A stretch of DNA of 32,638 bases from Candidatus Binataceae bacterium. Lineage in GTDB: Bacteria; Desulfobacterota; Binatia; Binatales; Binataceae. The position numbers and the translations under genes are program-made. Position 1 is the stretch's first letter. Every line of letters begins with the position of its first letter. The notes beneath the pieces were generated by a model, which was not told the origin of the DNA, did no database searches, and was given only the letters and a program-made list of their open reading frames with translations. The stretch covers positions 1 to 32,638 of the forward strand of contig JAMXLL010000045.1 in assembly GCA_024281015.1 (NCBI GenBank), written 5' to 3'. Shown piece by piece: positions 7,549 to 15,359 of this stretch.

Positions 7549-8799
7549 TCACCTAATCTGGCCACTGCCGCGGATGACGTACTTGTACGTGGTGAGCTCG
7601 CGCAGACCCATCGGGCCGCGCGCATGCAGACGATTGGTTGAGATGCCGGTTTCGGCACCGAAACCAAACTCAAAGCCGTCCGTAAACCGCGTTGAGGCAT
7701 TGACGTAAACGGTCGCCGAATCGACTTCGTGTTCGAACCGGCCCGCCGCCTCGGGGTCGCCGGTAATTATCGCATCAGCCAGTCCAGAGCCATGGCAGGA
7801 AATAAACTCAATGGCGTCATCAATGGAATCGACCACCCTTATCGCCAAGATCAGGTCCAAATACTCCGTATCCCAATCCGCGTCAGTGGCTATTCGTGCT
7901 TCGGGAAGAATTGTCCGAACCTGAGGGTCACCACGCAACTCGACGCCCGCGGCGGTCATCCGCTGTGCTATGGCAGGCAGGAACCTGTCAGCCGCCTCAC
8001 GATGAACCAACAACGTCTCCATCGCATTGCAAACTGACGGGCGGCTACATTTGGCGTTGAAGCAGATCTCCTCCGCCATCTTTAGGTCCGCAGCACGGTC
8101 TACATAGGTATGACAGACTCCATCAAAGTGCGGCAGTACCGCAACTTCGGCGCCGGCGAGTGCCTCTTTCAGGGATTTCCCCCCGCGTGGGATAATCAGG
8201 TCGAGCAGATCCGGCCGCCTCTTCAGGATCTGAATAGCCTCACGATCGGGATTGTTGATGAAGGCCACGCAATCTGGCGGAAAGCCGTTAGCCTGCAAAG
8301 CGTCGACAATCAACTTGGCCAGCAACGAATTCGTTGCGAGCGCCTCCTTTCCGCCACGCAACACAACCGCGTTACCCGCTTTCAAGCACAGCACTCCCGC
8401 GTCAATCGTGACATTCGGACGTGCTTCATAGATTATCGCGACCACACCGATCGGCACCCGCGTCTGGATGATTTCCAGGCCATTGGGACGTGCCCACCGT
8501 GCGATGATCTCACCCACCGGATCGGGCAGCGCAATTACCTCTTCCACGCTTCGCGCCATCGCAGCAATTCGGGAGCGGTTCAGGCTCAGACGATCGACTA
8601 AAGCGGCCGTGAGCCCACCATCGCGCGCCCGGGCCACATCGCTTTGATTGGCAGCAAGAATGTCATCGGTTCGGCAGGTGAGGTTTTGTTGGACCGCAGC
8701 CAGAGCCCGATTCTTTTGCTCGCCGGAAGCTAGTGCGATAGTGCGCCCGGCGATACGGGCGTACTGAAGCTGGGAGGCGAGATCGGCTTCAAGAGTCAT
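7549..8799 (-). CDS. proA: Gamma-glutamyl phosphate reductase
   Basis: Second enzyme of proline synthesis: reduces gamma-glutamyl phosphate to glutamate semialdehyde with NADPH. It is 416 residues, the usual length. The aldehyde-dehydrogenase fold is clear: PIGVVAIIYEARPNVT (113-131), GNAVVLRGGKEA (142-153), the catalytic Cys257 in RPSVCNAMETLLVH, and a C-terminal TDGFEFGFGAETGIST segment. Its ATG overlaps the proB stop as ATGA (8796-8799), so the two are translationally coupled. It is the last gene of obg-proB-proA. The 219 bases between it and the convergent LLM gene contain no gene and no clear terminator. Confidence 0.97.
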   Translation of the reverse strand: MTLEADLASQLQYARIAGRTIALASGEQKNRALAAVQQNLTCRTDDILAANQSDVARARDGGLTAALVDRLSLNRSRIAAMARSVEEVIALPDPVGEIIARWARPNGLEIIQTRVPIGVVAIIYEARPNVTIDAGVLCLKAGNAVVLRGGKEALATNSLLAKLIVDALQANGFPPDCVAFINNPDREAIQILKRRPDLLDLIIPRGGKSLKEALAGAEVAVLPHFDGVCHTYVDRAADLKMAEEICFNAKCSRPSVCNAMETLLVHREAADRFLPAIAQRMTAAGVELRGDPQVRTILPEARIATDADWDTEYLDLILAIRVVDSIDDAIEFISCHGSGLADAIITGDPEAAGRFEHEVDSATVYVNASTRFTDGFEFGFGAETGISTNRLHARGPMGLRELTTYKYVIRGSGQIR

Positions 8800-9938
8800 G
8801 GGGTTGCATTAAGCAGCACGAAATTATCTCGATGGACAATCTCGTCGGCCAGTTTGTAACCGAGCACACGCGCAATGTCGGCTGATCGCTTGCCCTTCAG
8901 ACGAAGCACGTCAGCTGCCGGATAATTGACCAGCCCGCGCCCGAATTCAACATCATCATTATCAAGCAAACTTACACAGTCGCCGCTGCGGAAGTTGCCG
9001 CGCACGTCGCGAATCCCCGACGCCAGCAGACTTCTACCTTTGCTGCGCAGCGCTTCGGCAGCTCCTCGATCCACTGCAAGTGCCCCGACAGGCCGCAAGG
9101 CGAAAGCAATCCAGTGTTTGCGCCGGCGCATGCGCTTGGGGGCCGGCACCACCAACGTGCCAATTTCACGCGCCGGATCAGTCGCAGCCACAATCGCGTC
9201 CGGCTCGCGCCCCGATGCGATGATCACGCTGACCCCGGCCCGCGCGGCTTGACGAGCGGCCTGAAGCTTGGTGGCCATTCCGCCACTGCCCAATGGTCCG
9301 GCACTTTCAGCAACGAGTCCGCACATTTCCGCTTCGGCATCAGTAATCATCGGAATCAAGCGCGCATCGGTGCGTTTGCGCGGATCGCCGGTCAGCACAC
9401 CAGAGACGTCGCTCAGAATTATCAGTAACTCCGCCTGAATCAGGTCAGCAACTAAGGCAGATAGTACGTCATTGTCGCCCATCCGGATCTCTTCGACCGC
9501 GACGGTATCATTTTCGTTGACGATTGGCAGAACCTGGCTCGCCAGCAAAGCGCGGATCGTATGAACCGCGTTTTGACGGCGCGGCTGCTCAGCGACATCC
9601 TGATGGGTGAGCAGCAATTGAGCCACGGTTCGCCCGCGCACGTCGAAGGCCTTGGCCCATTGCCGCATGAGCTCAATCTGGCCGGTCGCTGCGGCTGCTT
9701 GCCGTTCGGCAATACTCGCGCCATTTCGGCCCAGCCGGGCGCGTCCGGCCGCGATTGCACCCGACGTGACCAGCACGACCTCACGCCCCCCGCTTAGGAG
9801 CGTTTCAATCTGATCTGCAAGGTGGTCGATCACGCTGGTGCGCAGCCCACCCTCGTCAGACAGAACAGCACTGCCGACCTTGATCACGATTCGGCGCACC
9901 GGCGCCAGCAGTAGTGCCTTATAGTCGAGCTGCGACAT
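8796..9938 (-). CDS. proB: Glutamate 5-kinase with PUA domain
   Basis: First and usually proline-inhibited step of proline synthesis: ATP-dependent phosphorylation of glutamate. The 380-residue protein has the amino-acid kinase domain (VIKVGSAVLSDEGG near 18-31, VTSGAIAAGRARLG, NENDTVAVEEI, and ILSDVSGVLTGDPR). A C-terminal PUA domain lies at about 285-375, giving the full-length bacterial form. The start at 9938 lies inside the 3' end of obg, a 20 bp overlap. The stop shares ATGA with proA. Obg, proB and proA therefore form a tightly coupled operon. Confidence 0.97.
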   Translation of the reverse strand: MSQLDYKALLLAPVRRIVIKVGSAVLSDEGGLRTSVIDHLADQIETLLSGGREVVLVTSGAIAAGRARLGRNGASIAERQAAAATGQIELMRQWAKAFDVRGRTVAQLLLTHQDVAEQPRRQNAVHTIRALLASQVLPIVNENDTVAVEEIRMGDNDVLSALVADLIQAELLIILSDVSGVLTGDPRKRTDARLIPMITDAEAEMCGLVAESAGPLGSGGMATKLQAARQAARAGVSVIIASGREPDAIVAATDPAREIGTLVVPAPKRMRRRKHWIAFALRPVGALAVDRGAAEALRSKGRSLLASGIRDVRGNFRSGDCVSLLDNDDVEFGRGLVNYPAADVLRLKGKRSADIARVLGYKLADEIVHRDNFVLLNATP

Positions 9939-10947
9939 CTGGCTCAGCCGAGTGAGATTTCAGGATCCGCCCAACGGCTGTTACCAGCGGCCCCAGGCCG
10001 CGTTGTTCGCGGGCCGAGATGACAAAAACCTCGCTTCCCGTTCGCGACCGAAGGATGTTGGCACATTCTTTCGCCCCTTGGGCCGCAACAAGGTCATCCT
10101 TGTTCAAAGCAATAAGCGCGGGCCGGGACGCCATCTCGTCATCGAATGCCGCGACTTCCCGACGCACGACTTCGAAATCGCGTACCGGATCAGAGTCCAG
10201 CGCGAGTACGTAGACCAGTACCCGGGTGCGCTTGAGATGACGTAGAAAGCGGATTCCGAGTCCATGTCCTCGGTGCGCGCCTTCGATCAATCCTGGAACA
10301 TCGGCGATGCTGAAAGCTTCCTCGTCGGAAATTCGGATGCGGCCGAGGTTGGGGGTGAGGGTGGTAAACGGGTATAAAGCGATCTTCGGACGCGCGGCCG
10401 TCAGCGCCGCCAGCAGAGTCGATTTCCCGGCGTTTGGCAAGCCCACCAAACCCACTTCTGCCACCAGTCGCAATTCCAGCCGAATCCAGCGCTGCTCGCC
10501 CTTGCCGCCCGGGGTGGCAATTCGCGGTGCGCGCCGGGTCGGAGAAACGAAATGCATGTTGCCGCGCCCCCCGCCGCCGCCATGTGCAACAATGGCACTC
10601 GCTCCAGGTAAAACCAGGTCGGCGAGCATTCCTCCGCTCGGCTCGTCAAAAGCAATCGTGCCCGGCGGAACCCGAACAACAAGAGCATCGCCATCTCGTC
10701 CATATTGTTGCTTGCCACGTCCGGGTTCTCCGTCGCGGGCAATGAGCCGAGGCTGGTACTTAAAATCGAGCAGAGTCGAGAGACCCTCGTCGACCTCCAG
10801 GATCACGTCGCCGCCGCGGCCGCCGTCTCCACCCGCCGGACCACCGAAAGGCCGGAATTTTTCGCGCAAAAACGCGACTGCGCCGTCGCCACCCTTACCG
10901 GCCTGAACATACACTCGGGCCTCGTCGATGAAGCGCGTAGCACACAC
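9919..10947 (-). CDS. obg: Obg/CgtA GTPase
   Basis: Essential ribosome-associated GTPase. The N-terminal glycine-rich Obg fold (GKGGDGAVAF, GGPAGGDGGRGGDV, HGGGGGRGNMHF) is followed by the G domain with G1 GLPNAGKST near residues 169-177, G3 DVPG, and G4 NKDD. No C-terminal OCT extension is present; 342 residues is the short form. The family normally begins about two residues before the RFIDEA-like segment. The only fitting starts are GTG at 10947 or TTG at 10950, and neither has an SD. An extended -10 element ends five bases upstream of the TTG, so the mRNA is probably leaderless and I choose GTG. L21 and L27 genes, common obg neighbours, are absent. Confidence 0.95.
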   Translation of the reverse strand: MCATRFIDEARVYVQAGKGGDGAVAFLREKFRPFGGPAGGDGGRGGDVILEVDEGLSTLLDFKYQPRLIARDGEPGRGKQQYGRDGDALVVRVPPGTIAFDEPSGGMLADLVLPGASAIVAHGGGGGRGNMHFVSPTRRAPRIATPGGKGEQRWIRLELRLVAEVGLVGLPNAGKSTLLAALTAARPKIALYPFTTLTPNLGRIRISDEEAFSIADVPGLIEGAHRGHGLGIRFLRHLKRTRVLVYVLALDSDPVRDFEVVRREVAAFDDEMASRPALIALNKDDLVAAQGAKECANILRSRTGSEVFVISAREQRGLGPLVTAVGRILKSHSAEPDVAARL

Positions 10948-10954
10948 CAATTGA

Positions 10955-10963
10955 ATTATAGCA
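10955..10963 (-). promoter_or_regulatory. Extended -10 promoter (TGCTATAAT) for obg-proB-proA
   Basis: On the minus strand TGCTATAAT is a perfect TATAAT with the TGn extension. The hexamer 16-18 bases upstream is CCGAAG-like and not a good -35, as is common with extended -10 promoters. The start of transcription, about 7 bases past the hexamer, would fall at 10947-10950, on the obg start codon itself. Confidence 0.6.
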
Positions 10964-11386
10964 GAGCTGACGCCTAGCTTCGGCTACGGGGGTGCACTGC
11001 TGTCCGGGGACACAGCCGTATGGAGGCTCGCTGTATCTGGAGGTGTCGAAGCGTACCGACGCGCTACACGATGAATTCGGCTGACGCATGGCATCGTAGG
11101 CAGTCGCGGAGATACTGAGACAAGCGAGCAAGCGTCCGATTACTTTGAGTCACGATGCCTGGACGGAAATGATTGCTGTTGAGTAGAGGAAGGTCCTCGC
11201 CCACGCGAGATTCAATCGGCTGCTCTTCCACGTGAAAACCCCGAAATCGAAACGGAATCTGCATGAGTAGCCGAGCGGCAAGCTGAGCACCTGCTCCCAT
11301 TTTTCGGCGCAGCTCTACCGGCGCTCCCGAATGCTTGCCGCATGAAGCGCCGAACGCCGGGGCCTGAATTTTAACGCCAGCTCAGG
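10964..11386. other. Gap between tadA and obg
   Basis: About 420 bases. I looked for SRP RNA and tRNA-Ser, common near tadA, and found neither; no SRP GGAAGG-AGCAG loop is present on either strand. A hairpin GCTGT/ACAGC nested within ACGG/CCGT lies around 10985-11021, just upstream of the obg promoter. One open frame of doubtful status (11064-11300, minus) is listed separately. Confidence 0.4.
11064..11300 (-). CDS. Doubtful small ORF (hypothetical)
   Basis: A 78-codon frame from an ATG at 11300 with no visible SD. The predicted protein has a balanced composition (segment FRFRGFHVEEQPIESRVGED, then ARLSQYLRDCLRCHAS) unlike most shadow frames here. The frame stays open upstream of the ATG as far as the tadA stop, without another good start. 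I recognise no family. It could be a genuine small protein, the tail of a decayed gene, or chance. Confidence 0.25.
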   Translation of the reverse strand: MGAGAQLAARLLMQIPFRFRGFHVEEQPIESRVGEDLPLLNSNHFRPGIVTQSNRTLARLSQYLRDCLRCHASAEFIV

Positions 11387-11917
11387 CTAGTCACGCCCCT
11401 GACGACGGGTCGCGAAGAAATTGCTGAGCAGGCGGGCACATTCTGCACCCAGGATGCCGCCGTATACTTCGACGCGATGATTGAGGCGGCCGTCGCGACC
11501 AATATCATAGACCGAACCGAGGGCGCCGGCCTTCTCGTCGCGTGCCCCATAGTAAACCTTGGCGATGCGCGCGTTCACGATGGCGCCGATACACATCACG
11601 CACGGCTCTAGCGTAACGAAGATGGACGTGTCGACGAGCCGATAGTCGCCGAGCAACGCCGCGGCATCGCGGATCGCGAGGATTTCCGCATGGGCGGTCG
11701 GGTCGCGCAGGTTAACCGGCAGGTTGTGGGCGGCAGCCATTACCCGACGTTCAGCGATCAGGACTGCCCCGACCGGCACCTCGCCATCCCGCAGCGCCAC
11801 CTCTGCCTCCTCTAACGCGAGCCTCATCGCCGCTTCCCCGAACGTGTAGCGCTGCTGCAGCTCATCCAGACGCTCTTGGAACGGGGCCAGATGTTCGTGG
11901 TGATCGTCGTACCCCAT
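11387..11917 (-). CDS. tadA: tRNA adenosine(34) deaminase
   Basis: Converts A34 to inosine in the anticodon of tRNA-Arg(ACG). A 176-residue cytidine-deaminase-fold protein with all zinc-site residues: His76 and Glu78 in PTAHAEIL, Cys106 and Cys109 in LEPCVMCIGA. The NARIAKVYYGARDEKAGALGS segment is typical of TadA. The N-terminus carries about 20 residues before the usual first helix. An internal ATG at 11827 has a better SD (GGGGAAG) but would cut into that helix, so I keep 11917. It is divergent from the rhodanese gene across 91 bases, in which I see no clear promoter. Confidence 0.95.
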   Translation of the reverse strand: MGYDDHHEHLAPFQERLDELQQRYTFGEAAMRLALEEAEVALRDGEVPVGAVLIAERRVMAAAHNLPVNLRDPTAHAEILAIRDAAALLGDYRLVDTSIFVTLEPCVMCIGAIVNARIAKVYYGARDEKAGALGSVYDIGRDGRLNHRVEVYGGILGAECARLLSNFFATRRQGRD

Positions 11918-12008
11918 CAGGAACCCTGCCCTCTTATTTCACTCTGCCACGACGGTCATGCTATTTGAGTAGACGGAGCGGATCGAGGAGCAGGATTTAA
12001 CGGCCTCT

Positions 12009-12335
12009 ATGGCAGTCATCGCTGAGATCGAACCACTGGAACTTAAGGACAGGCTGACGCGCGGCGATCAGCTGTGCCTGCTGGACGTACGCGAACCGGA
12101 GGAAGTCGCGATCGCCTCCTTTCCCGGCGCCCTCCATCTTCCGATGGGCGAGCTGCCATCGCGGGTAAGCGAACTCGACGCAGCCGCCGAATGGGTAATC
12201 ATTTGTCACCATGGCATTCGGAGCGCGCAGGTTGCGACATATCTGGCGCGCATCGGCTTTGAACGGGTTGCCAATCTGGTTGGCGGTATTGATCGGTGGT
12301 CGGCAACCGTCGACCAATCTGTTCCGCGATATTGA
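12009..12335 (+). CDS. Single-domain rhodanese-like sulfurtransferase
   Basis: A 108-residue rhodanese domain. It shows LLDVREPEE (CH2A-like motif), ALHLPMGEL, and the active-site loop ICHHGIRS with Cys66 as the persulfide-carrying residue, ending in LVGGIDRWS. The loop has the 6-residue size of sulfur-acting rhodaneses rather than Cdc25-type phosphatases. There is no signal peptide, so it is cytoplasmic. The nearest purine-rich SD-like stretch (AGGAGCAGG) lies unusually far upstream. It is followed after 43 bases by the NIT-type hydrolase on the same strand and may be co-transcribed. The physiological sulfur acceptor is unknown. Confidence 0.9.
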   Translation: MAVIAEIEPLELKDRLTRGDQLCLLDVREPEEVAIASFPGALHLPMGELPSRVSELDAAAEWVIICHHGIRSAQVATYLARIGFERVANLVGGIDRWSATVDQSVPRY

Positions 12336-12378
12336 ACTAACTTCACCTCTCCACTCCGAGCGTAAGGGAGATTTCCTT

Positions 12379-13185
12379 ATGACGTACCTGGCGGCAGCTA
12401 TCCAGATGACCTCCACTTCTGACAAGCCGGCCAACCTGGAAAAAGCCGAACGAATGATTCATTTGGCGGCCGCTCGCGGCGCACGGCTGGTGGGTCTGCC
12501 CGAAACCTTCAACTGGCGCGGCAAGCGGCCAGAAGAAGCTGCTGCCGCAGAAGAGCTGGGCGGCGACACACTGACTGCCATGTCACGGCTGGCCAGGCAG
12601 TTGGACATCTGGCTGCTCGCCGGCTCGGTTACGGAACACGTGCCAGGCGAGAGTCGCCGTTACAATACGTCGGTCCTGTTGGCTCCCGATGGTGCGCAGG
12701 TCGCTGTGTACCGCAAAATCCACCTGTTCGATATCGATCTTCCGGGGCGTGTTACCGTCAAGGAGTCGGATGCCAAAATGCCTGGGGCATCTGTCGTCAC
12801 CGCAGCCACGGAACTTGGCACGATGGGGCTCAGTGTATGTTACGACGTTCGGTTTCCCGAGTTGTACCGGCGCCTCGTCTACGCAGGAGCGAAGATTATT
12901 ACCATCCCCAGCGCATTCACATTCCCCACCGGCGAGGCGCACTGGGAAGTATTGCTCCGTGCACGAGCAATTGAGAATCAATGCTATGTTCTCGCTCCGG
13001 CACAATTTGGTACGAACGTCCACGGGTTTGCCGATTACGGCAACTCGATGATCATTGACCCTTGGGGGCGGGTGCTGGCGCGTGCCGCCGAGCAAGAGGG
13101 CGTGCTGGTAGCGCCGATCGACATCGAATATCTTGAGCGGGTGCGGCGTGAACTGCCCGCGCTGACTCACGCACGCCTTAGATGA
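12379..13185 (+). CDS. Carbon-nitrogen hydrolase, NIT1/NIT2-like
   Basis: A 268-residue nitrilase-superfamily amidase. The Glu-Lys-Cys triad is clear: Glu42 in GLPETF, Lys113 in YRKIHLFD and Cys154 in SVCYDVRFPELYR. The YRKIHLFD and CYDVRFPEL wording is that of the NIT branch (omega-amidase or deaminated-glutathione amidase), so a metabolite-repair role is likely. The frame is open upstream to 12211, but that stretch overlaps the rhodanese gene; the ATG at 12379 has AAGGGAG 8 bases upstream and fits the family start. It is probably an operon with the rhodanese. The precise amide is not determined. Confidence 0.92.
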   Translation: MTYLAAAIQMTSTSDKPANLEKAERMIHLAAARGARLVGLPETFNWRGKRPEEAAAAEELGGDTLTAMSRLARQLDIWLLAGSVTEHVPGESRRYNTSVLLAPDGAQVAVYRKIHLFDIDLPGRVTVKESDAKMPGASVVTAATELGTMGLSVCYDVRFPELYRRLVYAGAKIITIPSAFTFPTGEAHWEVLLRARAIENQCYVLAPAQFGTNVHGFADYGNSMIIDPWGRVLARAAEQEGVLVAPIDIEYLERVRRELPALTHARLR

Positions 13186-13410
13186 TCATTCTGCTGACGG
13201 GAGAACAGCCAGGCCCAAGCTTCAAGCCCGGAGCCAACAAAGTAGCTGACATTCCCGGCCCGGTTGACGGGCATAACTGCAAGGCGAGCAGCAGGGCGAC
13301 GATAACGCACAATCGGTGAGATCCACAGCGCCCTGTTACCGCGACGCAGGTCGCTACAGCCGCAGCAACGAAGCGCAGTGATGTGCAGATAACAAAGGTC
13401 GGTGAGAACG

Positions 13411-14580
13411 ATGGCGGAAGGACCATTGGCGGGATTTCATATTCTGGATTTGACCCAGGTTGTTTCCGGGCCGTTCTGCACAATGCTGCTCGGCGATATG
13501 GGCGCCGATATCATCAAAGTTGAGCCCCCCGAAGGTGACCCGACGCGCCGGATCGGGCGGCCGCGCAAGAACGGCATCAACTCGGGCTTTCTCGTATTCA
13601 ATCGGAATAAGCGCAGCATTGTCATCGACCTGAAAAAGGAACATGGACGCGACCTCGTCAAACGGCTCGCCGGCAAGTGCGACGCTGTGGTCGAGAATAA
13701 CCGGCCCGGTGTTGCCGACCGTCTCGGGGTCGGCTATGCGGATATTCGCAAGGTCAACCCCAAAATTGTCTACTGTGCAATCCATGGCTTCGGACCCAAA
13801 GGCAAAATGGCCAATGCGCCCGCGTATGATCCTGTGATCCAGGGATTCTCCGGGATGACCGCGGTTCAGGGCGGACCCGGCGGCAAGCCGGTCGCTGTCA
13901 GGATGGCATTGGCGGACAAGATTAGCGGTATGACCGCTGCCTTGAGCATCGTGGCCGCACTCCATGCCGCGCGCAATCGCGGCGTCGGCCAGTACATTCG
14001 CATCCCGATGGTCGAGGCGATGATGGCGTTTGCGGCCAACGACTCAATGGTTGGTTATGTTTTCGTGCCCGAGGACGAGTATAAGGATCAGACCCCCAAG
14101 AACGGCAGCCTCGACCCGTTCCGCACCAGGGACGGTTACGTTACCATCGCGCCCTACACGGACGAACAATGGAGCCGCTTACTGACGGCTATCGGTCATC
14201 CCGAATGGTGGGAAATTCCGGACCGGCGGCAGCGCCTGCGCGCTTGCCTGAAGGGGATTGCCGGCTTATTTCCGGAACAGGATTCTTCATATTGGCTCAA
14301 GAAGCTTGAAGAGGCCGATTGTCCCGGCGGCCCGGTGCATACCTACGAAACATTGTTCCGCGACCCTGAGATCATCGCCAACGAGAACTTCACGCTCTAC
14401 GAGCATCCGGAAGCAGGCACGGTGCGCACCACTAATCCCGGCATGCGCTTCAGTGAGACACCGGCGCGATTGTGGCGTATTCCGCCGAAGCTCGGCGAAC
14501 AAACCGAGGAAATCCTCCGCGAAAACGGGGTATCTCGCGAGCAAATTGCTGAACTGCGCCTCGAGAACATTATTAATTGA
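13411..14580 (+). CDS. CaiB/BaiF family III CoA-transferase
   Basis: A 389-residue type III CoA-transferase that moves CoA between carboxylic acids. Seen: LDLTQVVSGPFCTMLLGDMG, KVEPPEGDPTRRIG, FLVFNRNKRSIVIDLK, NNRPGVADRLGVGYADI, and catalytic Asp169 in RMALADKISG, the same number as in formyl-CoA transferase. Length and motif order are typical. The frame is open to a GTG at 13402; the ATG at 13411 fits the family start and lies 12 bases after AAAGG. Substrates cannot be assigned; relatives act on oxalate, carnitine, succinyl-aromatics or alpha-methylacyl-CoA. The 225 bases before it hold no gene, so it may have its own promoter. Confidence 0.93.
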   Translation: MAEGPLAGFHILDLTQVVSGPFCTMLLGDMGADIIKVEPPEGDPTRRIGRPRKNGINSGFLVFNRNKRSIVIDLKKEHGRDLVKRLAGKCDAVVENNRPGVADRLGVGYADIRKVNPKIVYCAIHGFGPKGKMANAPAYDPVIQGFSGMTAVQGGPGGKPVAVRMALADKISGMTAALSIVAALHAARNRGVGQYIRIPMVEAMMAFAANDSMVGYVFVPEDEYKDQTPKNGSLDPFRTRDGYVTIAPYTDEQWSRLLTAIGHPEWWEIPDRRQRLRACLKGIAGLFPEQDSSYWLKKLEEADCPGGPVHTYETLFRDPEIIANENFTLYEHPEAGTVRTTNPGMRFSETPARLWRIPPKLGEQTEEILRENGVSREQIAELRLENIIN

Positions 14581-15323
14581 CTAAAGTAGCCGATGAGCCG
14601 CGGCATCATTGTGGAGATCAAAACCTCGCATCGATGACGCCCGGATCAATCCAGGTCGTCGTAGATGCGGCGGGGTGAAAACCGGGCTCGGGCCAGCGAT
14701 TCGACCGGGGTGCGGATGCGTAGCGCTTCAAGCCCAGCGCGAGCCAGCGCGGGCGCGGTACAATCTCGCCGGTCAACACCTGACCGCGGAATGGCAGCGC
14801 AGAAGACGACAAGGTTAACCGTACAATGTAGAATTAGGCAACCTATCCTACCCTACTCTCTCCTCCCTAACCGTAATCTCGCCTTGCGCCGGAAAGGGAT
14901 TTGTACTGGCGCTTCGGACCATTCCAAAACCAGGCTAGCCCGACAACCAAGCTACAGGCGGCATTACTAGTACTAGTTCGTACAACTCAACAACTGTCCA
15001 TCTCTAGTTGGCGCTGATGGGTGCCCCGATCAGATCGCCTACAAACGAAAAATAGAGCCGTTAATCGACTTGCCGGGGTCAGTCGGCCCACGGACTCCAG
15101 AAGCCGCTAAAGACTGGCGACTCGATCAGTGACATTGGGGCACTAGGGCCAGAATCGTTGTCCCAACTGCGACATCGAAGAGGGCAGCACTTTCGCAAGG
15201 CGTGGCCTGTAATGCAACGCCGCCATGCGCTCAAGGGCACGATTACCTGCAAAGCAAGACGAACAAGTGGATATGGCTCGCACTACGTCACGGAACGCCT
15301 CTTGCGACCAAGGGGATACTAAA
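14581..15323. other. Long intergenic region upstream of GH16-like gene
   Basis: About 740 bases with no convincing gene. A minus-strand frame at 14646-14852 ends in a protein-like tail but has no start codon. Small dyads include GCGCC/GGCGC at about 14886-14912 and the near-palindrome ACTAGTACTAGT near 14966. I see no RNA family that I recognise and no clear promoter. A similarly long empty region precedes the other secreted protein gene at 1-1148. Confidence 0.4.
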
Positions 15324-15359
15324 ATGAAAACCGACAACACCGCGAGAGAGTCACAATGA
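15324..15359 (+). CDS. Putative 11-codon coupling ORF upstream of GH16-like gene
   Basis: ATG at 15324 encodes MKTDNTARESQ and stops with TGA at 15357-15359, sharing ATGA with the start of the next gene (15356). AAGGGGA lies about 7 bases before the ATG, a better SD than anything in front of 15356. This is the pattern of a coupling or leader mini-cistron. It contains no run of a single amino acid, so ordinary attenuation is not suggested. Its translation is inference. Confidence 0.35.
   Translation: MKTDNTARESQ

Noticed and set aside
7326..7556. 76-codon frame after the LLM gene
   Set aside because: Basic, low-information sequence with no SD beyond chance overlap; runs into the proA end.
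10307..10906. 199-codon plus-strand frame opposite obg
   Set aside because: Pro/Ser/Arg-rich antisense shadow of the glycine-rich Obg domain.
11186..11196. GAGGAAGGTCC, resembling the 5' core of RNase P RNA
   Set aside because: It differs from the conserved GAGGAAAGTCC and no matching 3' core segment is present nearby.
12211..12378. Upstream extension of the NIT-type hydrolase frame
   Set aside because: Overlaps the rhodanese gene; the ATG at 12379 has a good SD and matches the family start.
14646..14852. Minus-strand open frame ending in a protein-like tail (SPRRIYDDLD)
   Set aside because: No start codon in frame and no recognisable family; may be a decayed gene but the evidence is too thin.
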